NCBI RefSeq assembly: GCF_049705945.1
Contig: NZ_JBNAMV010000004.1
Span: 1,426,001-1,490,000 of the forward strand
Direction of reading: 5' to 3'
Origin: Salarchaeum japonicum_A
Lineage (GTDB): Archaea > Halobacteriota > Halobacteria > Halobacteriales > Halobacteriaceae
Length of the DNA: 64,000 nt
The notes beneath the pieces were generated by a model, which did no database searches, was not told the DNA's origin, and saw only the letters and a program-made list of their open reading frames with translations. Below, piece after piece: positions 15,929 to 25,162 of the stretch. Every line of letters begins with the position of its first letter. The stretch's first letter is position 1. Made by a program: the position numbers and the translations under genes.

Positions 15929-17707
15929 GTTCGGGAACAGCATCAGGACGAGGCAGGCGAGCATCGCGAGTCCGACGCTCGTCGTCACCGCCCTGACCGC
16001 GCTCCGCTTGTCCTCGACGGGGAGTCGCGACACCACGGACTCCGCGCCGGTTCGGAGGAGGTGGCCGCCGTCGAGCGGATACCCGGGAATGCAGTTGAAA
16101 AAGCCGAGGTTGACGTTCACCCACCCGATCCAGAACAGGGCGTTCGCGAGCAGTAACCCGGTTCCGCCGAACGGTTCGAGAACGCCCGTGGTCGTGTAGA
16201 ACGCGGCGTTGTCCGGAACGAACCCGGGGAAGTTGTACGGGACGCCGAGGCCGACGACGGAGAGGAACGGCAGGAACACGAGGAACATCGCGGACTGCGT
16301 GAGGCTCACGCCGGTGAGGTCGCCGCCGAGCACGTCGAGATAGAACCCGGCGGGGTAGAGTTCGATGCCGGCGTCGCTCACGGTCATCCCGGAGTAGCCG
16401 GGCGACCCCTGCACGCCGAGGAATCCGATGTCGCTGTTCGGGTTCTCGCCGAGCGTCACGGTCGCCTCCCGGTGTTCGCCGTCAGCGTAATACTCGACTG
16501 TGACGCTGTCGCCGGCCGAGGTGTCGGCGAGCGCGTCGCTCACGCCCTCGTAGGTGACGACGCGCTCGCCGTCGAGGTGGGTGACGACGACGGCGTCACC
16601 GCCCGCGAGGTCCGTCTGGTCCGCGAACGGCTCCCCGCCCACGAGCGTCGTGAGCGCGCCGACGGGACCGGTCGTCGTGTTCCCGCTTCCGGTCGTGACG
16701 GTCGCGACTGTCGCGTTCGCCACGCGGTCGCGGAACCCGGCTTCGGTCTCGACGCTCGTGCCGTTCACGGCGACGATGGTGTCCCCCGTGTAGACACCGT
16801 TATCGGGGCTGAACGGCGTTGCGGCGGCGAGCGCGCTCCCGGCCGCCGGCACGCCAGTCACCAGCACCGACCTGTTCACGGTGACCGTCTCCCCGCTCGC
16901 GAGCGTCATCGACACCGAGTGCGCGGTCTGGTTCGCGAGCACGTCCTCGAACTCCTCGTTCGACTCGATGGACTCGTTCCCGACGGCGACGATGCGGTCG
17001 CCGGGTTCGATTCCCGCCTGCGCGGCCGGCGACTGCTCGGTCACGCCGCCGACCGCCGCGCCCGGTGCGACCGAGATAGCGCCCGCGACGGGACCTAACA
17101 ACAGCCCGAAGGCGATGAGTGCGATGAGGAAGTTGTTCGTCACGCCCGCCGCGAACATCCGCGCGCGGCTCCCGCGGGAGACGAGGCGCTGGTCCTCTTG
17201 GTCCGGTTCCACGAACGCGCCCATCGGGAGTATCGCGAGCAGGACGACGCCCATCGATTCCACGCCGATGCCTTCGACGCGACTCATCACGCCGTGACCG
17301 CCCTCGTGCACCACCAGCCCGACGAACAGCCCGAGCACGATTTCGGGCGCGACCGCCACCGGGAGGAACGGATTCACGCCCGGGACGACGAGCGCGCTCC
17401 GTGGATTCCCGACCGGCGACGCCGCCGTCGGCGGGTTCTGCACGAGCGCTATCGCCGTCGTCGCGAGCAGGGCGAACGCGGCGACGAGCACGACGAGCGC
17501 GACGCCGAGTCCGAAGTTACCCCACGCCCGCCACGCGCGCTTCGGCGCGGCGAGCCGGTCGAGCAGTCGCTTCCCGCGCTTCGTGTGCACCGTCAGAAGC
17601 GGCCCCATCGTGTTCACGTAGTCCGGTAGGAGCCCGCGATTGCGGGCGACCGCGACGGCCACCCAGTACGCGAGCACGCCGGCGATCACCCACGTCCACT
17701 CGTTCAT
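15917..17707 (-). CDS. Site-2 protease (M50) with PDZ domains
   Basis: 596 residues from the ATG at 17707. The zinc site HEGGH is at residues 134-138 inside a membrane segment, and the second site motif PGYPLDGGHLLRTG lies near the C-terminus. Between them are two PDZ-like regions (AGIEPGDRIVAVGNESI and a later VYTGDTIVAVNGTSV). It has about six membrane helices. It would cut membrane-anchored substrates within the bilayer. The target is unknown. A second M50 protease without PDZ is at 21.6 kb. Confidence 0.9.
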   Translation of the reverse strand: MNEWTWVIAGVLAYWVAVAVARNRGLLPDYVNTMGPLLTVHTKRGKRLLDRLAAPKRAWRAWGNFGLGVALVVLVAAFALLATTAIALVQNPPTAASPVGNPRSALVVPGVNPFLPVAVAPEIVLGLFVGLVVHEGGHGVMSRVEGIGVESMGVVLLAILPMGAFVEPDQEDQRLVSRGSRARMFAAGVTNNFLIALIAFGLLLGPVAGAISVAPGAAVGGVTEQSPAAQAGIEPGDRIVAVGNESIESNEEFEDVLANQTAHSVSMTLASGETVTVNRSVLVTGVPAAGSALAAATPFSPDNGVYTGDTIVAVNGTSVETEAGFRDRVANATVATVTTGSGNTTTGPVGALTTLVGGEPFADQTDLAGGDAVVVTHLDGERVVTYEGVSDALADTSAGDSVTVEYYADGEHREATVTLGENPNSDIGFLGVQGSPGYSGMTVSDAGIELYPAGFYLDVLGGDLTGVSLTQSAMFLVFLPFLSVVGLGVPYNFPGFVPDNAAFYTTTGVLEPFGGTGLLLANALFWIGWVNVNLGFFNCIPGYPLDGGHLLRTGAESVVSRLPVEDKRSAVRAVTTSVGLAMLACLVLMLFPNLLV

Positions 17708-17746
17708 CACGCTACCCTCCGGGCGCGGGACGGTAAGCGGTTTGGG

Positions 17747-19381
17747 TTACCGCTCCCGGCGCAGGCGCGCGACGACGAAGTCCTCGTCGAGCGCGGCGAG
17801 GAACTGCCCGAGCTTCGGACCCTCCTCTTCCTCGAAGAACAGCCGATAGCCGACGGAGAAGAACTCGCCGATGTCGATGTCGTGACGCTTCGCAGTCTCG
17901 TAGATTTCTCCCTGTATCTCCTCGCCGTCGTGACCGTCGGCGACGAAGTCCGCGAGTTCGTCGAGCGCCGCTTCGGTCTCCGCGTCGAGGTCGACGGCCG
18001 GGAGGCTGTCGCGGTTGATGCGGTAGTTGTACTCGTTGTCCGTGCGCTCGGCCCACTCCCGCGCGAGGTCGACGCGCGCGAGCGCCTCCTCGACCGCCCA
18101 CTCGGGCGCGTCGTCGGGAATATGGCCCTCGCGTCGCGCGATTTCCTCCCTGAGTTCGGGGTCGTCCGTCATTCCGAGCACGGCCGCGAACGTGTACGGG
18201 ATGCGGATGCGGTCCTCGCGCACCTCGTCCACGACGAGCGGATACACGCGGTCCGCGAGTTCGCGTTCGTCCTCGCTCGCGTCCTCGACCTCCCCGAAGT
18301 AGATGCGTTCGAACCGGTCGAACTCGTCCACGAGCAGGTCGATTCGTTCCGTGCTGAAGTCCCGGGCCTTCTTCGGGTCCTTCGTGAAGAAGTACCGGAG
18401 CACGTCGCGCTCCACGAGGTCGAGCACGTCGCTCACGAGGATGACGTTCCCCTCCGAGGAACTGAAGGGTTCGCCGTTCAGCGTGAACCACTCGTACACC
18501 ATTGGCACCGGTGGCTCCTCGTCGAAGACGGTTTCCGCGATGTCGACGCCGGACGGCCACGACCCCTCCGCGTGGTCCTTGCCGAACGGCTCGAAGTCCA
18601 CGCCCAGCACCTGCCACTGCGCCGGCCATTCGAACCGCCACGGGAGCTTTCCGTCCCGCAGGCTCGCGGTCCCGCGATGCCCGCAGCCCTCGATGGTGCG
18701 GTCGCCCGCGTCGAGGTCCGTGCACTCGTACTCGACCGTTCCGTTCTCCGCGTCGATGGCGTGAACGGTCTCCGTGACCTTCCCGCAGTTCTCGCAGATC
18801 GGATTGAACGGGACGTAGGACTCGTCGACCTTGTCCTGGTACTTCCCGAGCACCCCGCGCGCGAGGTCGGCGTTCGCGAGCACGTGCCGGGTCGCGTCCT
18901 CCAGGTCGCCCGACTCGTAGAGGTCGGTGTTCGACACCATCTCCACCGGGATGCCCATGAGCTCTGCGGAGTCCTCGATGAGGCTGGAGAAGTGCGCGCC
19001 GTAGGAGTCACAGCACCCGAACGGGTCCGGAATCGCCGTGTAGGGATGGCCGAGGTTCTTCCCGAGCGCGCCCGCGTTCACGTCCCCGAGGTCCACGATT
19101 TCGCCGTCGAGGTCCGCGAGCTTCCGCGGGAGCTTCCGCAGCGGGTCGCGGTCGTCCGACGTGAATAGCTGCCGGACCTCGTGGCCGCGCTCGCGGAGAA
19201 CCGCGGCGACGAAGTAGCCGCGCGCGAGTTCGTTCATGTTCCCGAGGTGGGGGACGCCGGACGGCGAGATTCCGCCCTTGATGACGATGGGGTCGTCGGG
19301 GTCGCGGGCCTCGATGCGGTCCGCGATTTCGTCCGCCCAGAAGACGTACTCGGCGTCGCTGAGGACGTGTGGACTGCTCAT
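17747..19381 (-). CDS. lysS: Lysyl-tRNA synthetase, class I
   Basis: 544 residues. It is a class I enzyme with the HIGH-like SGVPHLGN near residues 41-48 and the KMSKS-like SSSEGN. There is a zinc-binding insertion with CENCGK and further Cys residues, and an alpha-helical C-terminal cage. It charges tRNA-Lys. The class I form is typical of archaea. The ATG overlaps the stop of pyrH by four bases (ATGA), so pyrH-lysS are an operon. Confidence 0.96.
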   Translation of the reverse strand: MSSPHVLSDAEYVFWADEIADRIEARDPDDPIVIKGGISPSGVPHLGNMNELARGYFVAAVLRERGHEVRQLFTSDDRDPLRKLPRKLADLDGEIVDLGDVNAGALGKNLGHPYTAIPDPFGCCDSYGAHFSSLIEDSAELMGIPVEMVSNTDLYESGDLEDATRHVLANADLARGVLGKYQDKVDESYVPFNPICENCGKVTETVHAIDAENGTVEYECTDLDAGDRTIEGCGHRGTASLRDGKLPWRFEWPAQWQVLGVDFEPFGKDHAEGSWPSGVDIAETVFDEEPPVPMVYEWFTLNGEPFSSSEGNVILVSDVLDLVERDVLRYFFTKDPKKARDFSTERIDLLVDEFDRFERIYFGEVEDASEDERELADRVYPLVVDEVREDRIRIPYTFAAVLGMTDDPELREEIARREGHIPDDAPEWAVEEALARVDLAREWAERTDNEYNYRINRDSLPAVDLDAETEAALDELADFVADGHDGEEIQGEIYETAKRHDIDIGEFFSVGYRLFFEEEEGPKLGQFLAALDEDFVVARLRRER

Positions 19382-20091
19382 TCCTGCCAGAGTGCGGGCG
19401 TCTCGGTCGCGCTGTCGGGCCGGATGTCGGTGCCGTCGTGCTCGCCGCGCAGCACGGCGTCGACGATGTTCTCCGGGTTCGTGCCGTCCAGCACGACGAC
19501 GCGCATCCGGGAGCGTTCGATGAGCTTCGCCGCGAGGATGTCGACGGGCGCGCTCGACCCCGCGTTCATCTCGATGTTCCCGATGACGTCCACGAGTTCG
19601 CTCGCGGTCATGGAGTCGAAGCGCTGCGCCGAACTGTCCTCGTTCGGGTCCGCGCTGAACACGCCGGGCACGCTCGTCGCGTACACGAGGAGGTCAGCGT
19701 CCGTGTACTCCGCGAGCGCCGCGCCGACCGCGTCCGTCGTCTGTCCGGCGGTGACGCCGCCCATCACGGCCACGTCGCCGCGCCGCATCGCCTCGCCCGC
19801 GGTCTCGTAGTCCTCCGCGGGGCTCGGGGCCGCGTCGTCCAGCGCCGAGATGAGGAGACGGGCGTTCAGTCGGGTGACGGAGATACCGATGTCGTCCAGT
19901 TCGATCTCGTTCGCGCCCAGGTTTCGGGCGGTGTCGATGTACTCGCGGGCGATACCGCCGCCACCCACGACCACGCCGACAGAACACCCCTCGTCGACCA
20001 ACCGTTCGATGGCGGCGGCGTGCGCTCGGATTCGCTCGTGCGCGAGGTCCGGAGCGAGCACGCTCCCGCCGATAGAAACGACTACTCGCAT
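19378..20091 (-). CDS. pyrH: UMP kinase
   Basis: 237 residues from the ATG at 20091. It is an amino-acid-kinase fold protein starting VVVSIGGSVLAP with a phosphate-binding GGGGIAREYI loop, and it has NIEMNAGSSAPVDILAAKLI in the C-terminal half. It phosphorylates UMP to UDP. It is the first gene of the leftward pyrH-lysS pair and is divergent from moaE. Confidence 0.93.
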   Translation of the reverse strand: MRVVVSIGGSVLAPDLAHERIRAHAAAIERLVDEGCSVGVVVGGGGIAREYIDTARNLGANEIELDDIGISVTRLNARLLISALDDAAPSPAEDYETAGEAMRRGDVAVMGGVTAGQTTDAVGAALAEYTDADLLVYATSVPGVFSADPNEDSSAQRFDSMTASELVDVIGNIEMNAGSSAPVDILAAKLIERSRMRVVVLDGTNPENIVDAVLRGEHDGTDIRPDSATETPALWQE

Positions 20092-20178
20092 TCTTACCGG
20101 GGATAACCCCGATGCGGCCTTAAGGGTTGTCAACTCCCCGGCGACAGGCACAAGCCACGCGCACGCTACGACTCGGGT

Positions 20179-20955
20179 ATGCACGTGCTCGGCCTCGCGA
20201 CGGGTCCCGGCGTCCCCGCGGACGCGGTCGCGGACAGGCTCACCGCGGATCTGCCCGGTAGCGTCGCAGTCCTCGAACGCAGCGCGGACGCGGGCGGAGA
20301 GCGGACCCGCTACGAACTCGGCCCCGACGGCGCCACCGTTTCCCGGCCGAACGGCGACTTCCTGGGCGCGCTCGATGACCTCGCCCGCGACCACGACTAT
20401 GCCGTCCTCGTCGGGTTCGCGGACGTGAACGTCCCGCACGTCGTTGTCGGGGACGCGGACGCCGAAACCGCGCTCGTCCGCGTTTCGACGCCCGCCGACC
20501 TCGACACCGCGGCGGTCGTCCGCGCGCTCGACGACCACGACGAACACGAGTCACTCCAATCGCTCGTCACCGAGGTCACTCGCGAGCCGAGCGCGGAGTT
20601 CGCGGGCGCGATCGCCACGTTCACCGGTATCGTCCGCGAGCGCGAACACCCCGAGGACGACCGGACGGAGTCGCTGACGTTCGAGAAGTACGAGGGCGTC
20701 GCCGCCGAGCGCCTCGCCCGCATCCGCGACGAACTCGAAGGCCGCGAGGGCGTCCACGAGGTCCGCCTCCACCACCGCACCGGCCGCATCGAAGCCGGCG
20801 AAGACATCGTGTTCGTCGTCGTGCTCGCCGGCCACCGCCGCGAGGCGTTCGAAACCGTCGAGGACGGCATCGACCGACTGAAGGACGAAGTCCCGATTTT
20901 CAAGAAGGAACTCACCGTCGAGGACGAGTTCTGGACGCACGAACGCGACGCGTAG
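20179..20955 (+). CDS. moaE: Molybdopterin synthase catalytic subunit MoaE with N-terminal MobB-like domain
   Basis: 258 residues. The C-terminal ~130 residues are MoaE: AGAIATFTGIVRE, LTFEKYEGVA, LHHRTGRIEAGEDIVFVVVLAGHR, and the catalytic-lysine region FKKELTVEDEFWTHE. The N-terminal ~110 residues (HVLGLATGPGVPADAV) resemble a shortened MobB/P-loop-like domain without a clear Walker A. MoaE transfers sulfur from MoaD to precursor Z to make molybdopterin. The fusion links it to later cofactor handling. Confidence 0.9.
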   Translation: MHVLGLATGPGVPADAVADRLTADLPGSVAVLERSADAGGERTRYELGPDGATVSRPNGDFLGALDDLARDHDYAVLVGFADVNVPHVVVGDADAETALVRVSTPADLDTAAVVRALDDHDEHESLQSLVTEVTREPSAEFAGAIATFTGIVREREHPEDDRTESLTFEKYEGVAAERLARIRDELEGREGVHEVRLHHRTGRIEAGEDIVFVVVLAGHRREAFETVEDGIDRLKDEVPIFKKELTVEDEFWTHERDA

Positions 20956-20997
20956 GCGCACTCACCACGTCCCGAACCCACCCAGTAAGCAAACCCT

Positions 20998-21117
20998 ACG
21001 AAACGATTAGAACTCTCTATAAAACGTTTCGAGGGTTCTCGTAGCGCCGTAAAACGTTCTTTCTGTGTTCGTAAAACGTCGTGTCGGCGTGAAACGTGTC
21101 GAATACACCCCAACGTT
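20998..21117. promoter_or_regulatory. Array of AAACGT motifs upstream of 21169 gene
   Basis: AAAACGT occurs at 21021, 21051 and 21073, with GAAACGT at 21091, CAACGTT at 21111 and a weaker ACGAAACGATT near 20998. Spacings are 30, 22, 18 and 20 bases. The array sits just upstream of a TATA box and may bind a regulator cooperatively. Confidence 0.5.
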
Positions 21118-21123
21118 CTCCCC

Positions 21124-21130
21124 TTTATAT
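21124..21130 (+). promoter_or_regulatory. TATA box for 21169 gene
   Basis: TTTATAT lies 39-45 bases before the ATG at 21169, which would place transcription start about 15 bases before the start codon. This is usual for haloarchaeal short-leader genes. Confidence 0.55.
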
Positions 21131-21168
21131 GATGTGTCGGGTTCTACGGGTGAGTGAGGCGATCACAA

Positions 21169-21417
21169 ATGAGCGCTACTGCCGAACCCTCCACGGCCGA
21201 CAGCAAGGAAACGCGTCTCGCGAACTACCTGCGCGAGAAGGCTCGCGACGGCGAGCTCTACTTCAAGGGGAAGTTCATCGCGGACGAGGTCGGGCTCTCC
21301 CCGAAGGAGATCGGCGCCCTGATGGTGAACCTGAAGGACTCCGTCTCCGACCTCGAAATCGAGAAGTGGTCGTACACGAGCGCGACCACGTGGCGAGTCG
21401 CCCCTGCTGACGCCTAA
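21169..21417 (+). CDS. Small conserved haloarchaeal protein (DUF7123-like)
   Basis: 82 residues from ATG MSATAEPS. It has a compact winged-helix-like core: TRLANYLREKARDGELYFKG, then DEVGLSPKEIGALMVNLKD, ending in a W-containing strand pair (KWSYTSATTWRV). I recall a conserved haloarchaeal family with this pattern (DUF7123, unverified). The helix-turn-helix-like middle suggests DNA binding, which is inferred. A strong promoter region with repeated AAACGT motifs lies upstream. Confidence 0.8.
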   Translation: MSATAEPSTADSKETRLANYLREKARDGELYFKGKFIADEVGLSPKEIGALMVNLKDSVSDLEIEKWSYTSATTWRVAPADA

Positions 21418-21564
21418 CGCGACACGGCCCCTGCCGTCCTCCCCGCGTCTCGCCCCGCTCACTATCGACCGACGACTCGTTTCTAATCGCCGCATTTCCC
21501 GCCGTCCCCAGCGGCGGCTTCACGCTTCCGGGAGTTTAACCGCGTCCGTGCCGAAGCGCTGGTG

Positions 21565-22677
21565 ATGTCGGCCGACCCGCCCGACGCCGGTCCCGCGCCG
21601 GACGCGTTCAGCGACGTGTTCCGCGTGTACGAGGTCCGACGCGAGGGCGACACCCTCCACTACTACGGCGCGCCCCTCGCGGACTACCAGACCCTCATGC
21701 GCGAGGTGTGGCCGCGCTTCGACCAATCCGGCTACGACGTGGAACTCGAGGAACGCACGGGCGAGTACGTCCTCGTCGCCACCCCCGAGCGCGAACCGGG
21801 ATTCCCGACGACGAACCTCGTCCTGTTCGCGCTCACCGTACTCTCCACGCTGTACGCCGGCACCGGCTGGTACTACGTGCAGGACGTGCTGTCGCCCGAA
21901 CTCCTGCGAGCGCTCCCGTTCACGCTCGGCGTGCTCGGCGTGCTCGGCACGCACGAACTCGGCCACTACGTCCTCTCCAAGTACCACGACGTGGACGCGA
22001 GCCTCCCCTACTTCATCCCCGTCCCCACCCTGTTCGGGACGATGGGCGCGCTCATCCGCATGAAGGGACAGATACCTGACCGGGACGCGCTCTTCGACAT
22101 CGGCGTCGCCGGCCCGCTCGCCGGCCTCGTCGCCACTACCGTCGTCGGCGCTATCGGCCTCCTGCTCCCGCCGCTCCAGGTACCCGACTACATCCTGAAC
22201 GCGCCCGCTAGCGACCTCCTCACCATCGAGTTCCACTACCCGCTCCTCCTCCACGGCCTCTCCTGGCTGCTCGACGCGCCGCTCCAGTACCCGAACGACC
22301 CGTCGGTCGTCGCGAACCCGCTCGTCGTCGCCGCCTGGATCGGCGCGTTCGTCACCGTCCTCAACCTCATTCCCGTCGGCCAGTTGGACGGCGGGCACAT
22401 CCTCCGCGCGATGCTGGGGCCGGCGCACGAACGCGTCGCCCCCCTCGTTCCGTTCGCGCTGTTCGGTCTCGCGGGCGCGCTCTACGTCCTCACCGATGCC
22501 GGTCAGGCCGTCTTCCTCTGGGTTCTCTGGGGGTTCATCGCCGCCTACATGGTCTTCCGCGGGTCCGCCGTCCCCCTCGACGACACGCCGCTCGACCGGA
22601 ACCGCATCGCTGTCGGCGCGTTCACGTTCGTGCTCGGCGCGCTCTGCTTCGTCCCCGTTCCCGTCACCATCGGCTAA
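21565..22677 (+). CDS. Site-2 protease (M50), single-domain type
   Basis: 370 residues from the ATG at 21565 (a GTG directly before is an alternative). About 80 soluble N-terminal residues precede the membrane part. The zinc motif HELGHY starts at residue 130 and the second motif is LIPVGQLDGGH near residue 275. It has around eight membrane helices and no PDZ domain. It is probably an intramembrane protease. It overlaps the convergent thiL gene by four bases. Confidence 0.9.
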   Translation: MSADPPDAGPAPDAFSDVFRVYEVRREGDTLHYYGAPLADYQTLMREVWPRFDQSGYDVELEERTGEYVLVATPEREPGFPTTNLVLFALTVLSTLYAGTGWYYVQDVLSPELLRALPFTLGVLGVLGTHELGHYVLSKYHDVDASLPYFIPVPTLFGTMGALIRMKGQIPDRDALFDIGVAGPLAGLVATTVVGAIGLLLPPLQVPDYILNAPASDLLTIEFHYPLLLHGLSWLLDAPLQYPNDPSVVANPLVVAAWIGAFVTVLNLIPVGQLDGGHILRAMLGPAHERVAPLVPFALFGLAGALYVLTDAGQAVFLWVLWGFIAAYMVFRGSAVPLDDTPLDRNRIAVGAFTFVLGALCFVPVPVTIG

Positions 22678-23519
22678 TGCGTGTACCCCTCGTCCGCCAG
22701 CGGGTCGCCGTCGAGTAACACGCCGCTATCAGTGACTTCTCCGAGAACGGAGAGCGACACGTTCAGGTCGATCGACTCGACCGCGTCGACCGCACCAGGG
22801 GGGAGCGTGCAGACGAGTTCGAAGTCCTCGCCGAACGTCAGCGCGCGCTCGAATTCCACGTCATCGACGACCGGAACCGCCGTCGAGTCGACGCTGAACC
22901 CGCAGTCGCTCGCCTCCGCGAGCTGGTGGAGCGAGCGCGCGAGGCCGTCGCTCGAATCCATCATCGCCGTCGCGTGCTCCGCGAGCGCCATCCCCGCGCG
23001 GACCCGGGGCGTGAACCGGAACAGCTCGTTTCCGCGCTCGCAGTCGCCGGTATCGAAGGCGTCGAGCGCGGCGGCGCTCCGCCCGAGTTCGCCGGTCACG
23101 CACACGACATCGCCCGGGTTTGCGCCCGACCGAAACACCGGACTGTCGGTGTCGCCGACAGCGGTCGTGGCGGTGGTGAACTCGTCCGTGTCGTCGAGGT
23201 CGCCGCCGACGTACTCGGCGCCGACGCGCTCGCACACGTCCCGCGCGCCCCGCACGAACCCTTCGAGGGCGTCCGGGTCGAAATTTGGCGCGCCGTACAC
23301 CGCGACCGCACCGGTCGCGTCCGCCCCCATCGACGCCACGTCCGAGAGGGACGCGCCGACCGCCCGCCAGCCCTGCGTGTACCGCGTCGTCCCCGGCGGG
23401 AAGTCCGTTCGCTCGTGGAGCATGTCGATGGTCACGACCGTGCTCCCGAGAACCGCGGCGTCGTCGCCCGCCGCCGGCACGAGGTCCGCGATGCGCGCCA
23501 GCGCCGCCCGTTCGTCCAT
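22674..23519 (-). CDS. thiL: Thiamine-monophosphate kinase
   Basis: 281 residues from the ATG at 23519. It has the AIR-synthase-like fold: AAGDDAAVLG near the start, TIDMLHERTDFPP, the GASLSDVASMGADATGAVA metal-binding segment, GGDLDDTDEF, and MMDSSDGLARSL. It phosphorylates thiamine monophosphate to the active diphosphate. It is divergent from the flippase-like gene with 89 bases between starts. Confidence 0.92.
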   Translation of the reverse strand: MDERAALARIADLVPAAGDDAAVLGSTVVTIDMLHERTDFPPGTTRYTQGWRAVGASLSDVASMGADATGAVAVYGAPNFDPDALEGFVRGARDVCERVGAEYVGGDLDDTDEFTTATTAVGDTDSPVFRSGANPGDVVCVTGELGRSAAALDAFDTGDCERGNELFRFTPRVRAGMALAEHATAMMDSSDGLARSLHQLAEASDCGFSVDSTAVPVVDDVEFERALTFGEDFELVCTLPPGAVDAVESIDLNVSLSVLGEVTDSGVLLDGDPLADEGYTH

Positions 23520-23608
23520 ACCCCGGGGGTCGCGTCCGGCCGGGAAAAACGCCGCGGGTCGCCGCTCGGTCGGAGGATTTACCCCCCGTCCACGTCTCGC
23601 TCGCAACC

Positions 23609-24625
23609 ATGGACTTCGACGAACGCGGCATCGTCCTCGGGTTTCTCGGCGCGATCGCCGTGCTCGCGGGCCTGCTGTGGTTCGTCGGCGTCGACGACAT
23701 CCTCGCCGCGCTCCGCCTCCTCGACCCCGCCGCCTTCCTCGGAATCGTCGCACTTGGCGTCGTCTGGCTCGCCGCGTGGGGGCTCGCGCTCCGCCGCGTC
23801 CTCGACAGCATCGGCGTCGCCGCGAGCGCGCTCGACGCCTTCCTCCTCTACGCCGCCGCCGCGTTCGCCAACAACATCACGCCGTTCGGGCAGGCGGGCG
23901 GCGAACCGTTCAGCGCGCTCCTCATCTCCCGGGCCACCGGCAGCGACTACGAGGAGGGACTGGCGGCGATCGCGAGCGTCGACACCCTCAACTTCATCCC
24001 CAGCCTCGTGCTCGCCATCCTCGGCCTCACCTACTACACGCTCACGTACGCCGTCGCTGACCGCGTTCAGCTCGTCTCCGCCGCCGTCGTCGCGCTCGCG
24101 GTCGCCATCCCGGTCACCGGCTACCTCGTCTGGCGGTACCGGAACCCGCTCAAGGCCGCGCTCGCGTCAACGCTCGCCCCCCTCCTCGGTCTCGTTGCCC
24201 GCGTCGTCCCGGGGTTCAGCGCGCCCGGCGCGGGCGTCCTCCGCGACCGCATCGCCTCCTTCTACCGTTCCATCGGCCGCGTCGCCGCGAACCGCCGCGA
24301 CCTCGCGTTCGCCCTCGCCTACAGCACGCTCGGCTGGCTCGTCATGTGTCTCGCGCTCTACCTCACGCTCCAGGGACTGGTGACCGTCGCGTTCCCCGCC
24401 GCCATCGTCTTCGTCGTCGTTCCCGTCGCCACCATCGCGTCCGTCACCCCGCTCCCCGGCGGCGCTGGCGGCGTCGAGTTCGCCATCGTCCTCCTTCTCG
24501 TCCCAACCACGTCGATGGACGCCGCCACCGCCACCAGCGCAGCGCTCGTCTTCCGCGCCGCCACCTACTGGATACCCACCGCCATCGGCGGCGTCGCCGC
24601 CTTCCTCCTCGAAAGCCGAGCGTAG
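23609..24625 (+). CDS. Flippase-like / lysylphosphatidylglycerol-synthase TM domain protein
   Basis: 338 residues, almost all hydrophobic with about eight membrane helices. The conserved segments AFANNITPFGQAGGEP and VTPLPGGAGGVEFAIV mark the UPF0104/LPG_synthase_TM family. In Haloferax, AglD belongs to a related group acting in protein N-glycosylation. Here no sugar transferase domain is attached, so lipid or glycolipid transport is only inferred. Confidence 0.85.
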   Translation: MDFDERGIVLGFLGAIAVLAGLLWFVGVDDILAALRLLDPAAFLGIVALGVVWLAAWGLALRRVLDSIGVAASALDAFLLYAAAAFANNITPFGQAGGEPFSALLISRATGSDYEEGLAAIASVDTLNFIPSLVLAILGLTYYTLTYAVADRVQLVSAAVVALAVAIPVTGYLVWRYRNPLKAALASTLAPLLGLVARVVPGFSAPGAGVLRDRIASFYRSIGRVAANRRDLAFALAYSTLGWLVMCLALYLTLQGLVTVAFPAAIVFVVVPVATIASVTPLPGGAGGVEFAIVLLLVPTTSMDAATATSAALVFRAATYWIPTAIGGVAAFLLESRA

Positions 24626-24664
24626 AAAGCAAGCGTTTTACTTCGCGGACGAGAAACACCGGGC

Positions 24665-25120
24665 ATGGTAACTCTCTACGACGCCCCCGCTGACGAGCTC
24701 ATCGACGAGCTCGCCGCGGAACTCGACGAGCGACTCGACGAACCCGACTGGGCCGAATTCGCTAAGACCGGCGCGGACCGCGAACTCCCCCCCGAGCAGG
24801 AGGACTTCTGGGCGCGCCGCGCCGCCAGCCTCCTCCGTAAGGTCGCGACCGACGGCCCGGTCGGCGTCGAGCGCCTCAGCACCGAGTACGGCGGCACCCG
24901 CGACGGCTCCAACCGCTACCAGGTCGCCCCGTCGAAGACCGCTGACGCCTCGAAGAACGTCATCCGCACCATCCTCCAGCAGCTCGAAGACGAAGGTCTC
25001 GTCCAGAAGCAGGGCAGTGACGGCCGCATCGTCAGCGGCGACGGTCGCGCGCTCCTCGACGACACCGCCGGCGACGTTCTCGAACAGCTCGACCGCCCCG
25101 AACTCGAACGCTACGCGTAA
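24665..25120 (+). CDS. rps19e: Ribosomal protein S19e
   Basis: 151 residues. S19e signatures: LYDAPADELIDELAAEL at the start, DFWARRAASLLRKVATDGPVG in the middle, and TILQQLEDEGLVQK with GRIVSGDGRALLD at the end. It is a small-subunit protein found in archaea and eukaryotes. A T-rich stretch about 30 bases upstream may be the TATA box. Confidence 0.95.
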   Translation: MVTLYDAPADELIDELAAELDERLDEPDWAEFAKTGADRELPPEQEDFWARRAASLLRKVATDGPVGVERLSTEYGGTRDGSNRYQVAPSKTADASKNVIRTILQQLEDEGLVQKQGSDGRIVSGDGRALLDDTAGDVLEQLDRPELERYA

Positions 25121-25162
25121 TTTTCCTGCGGACGCTCGCGGTTTCTCGTTTCTCCCCGTGGT

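Noticed and set aside
21001..21120. CRISPR-like spacing of AAACGT repeats
   Set aside because: The repeated unit is only 6-8 bases, spacings are irregular and no cas genes are near; treated as an operator array.
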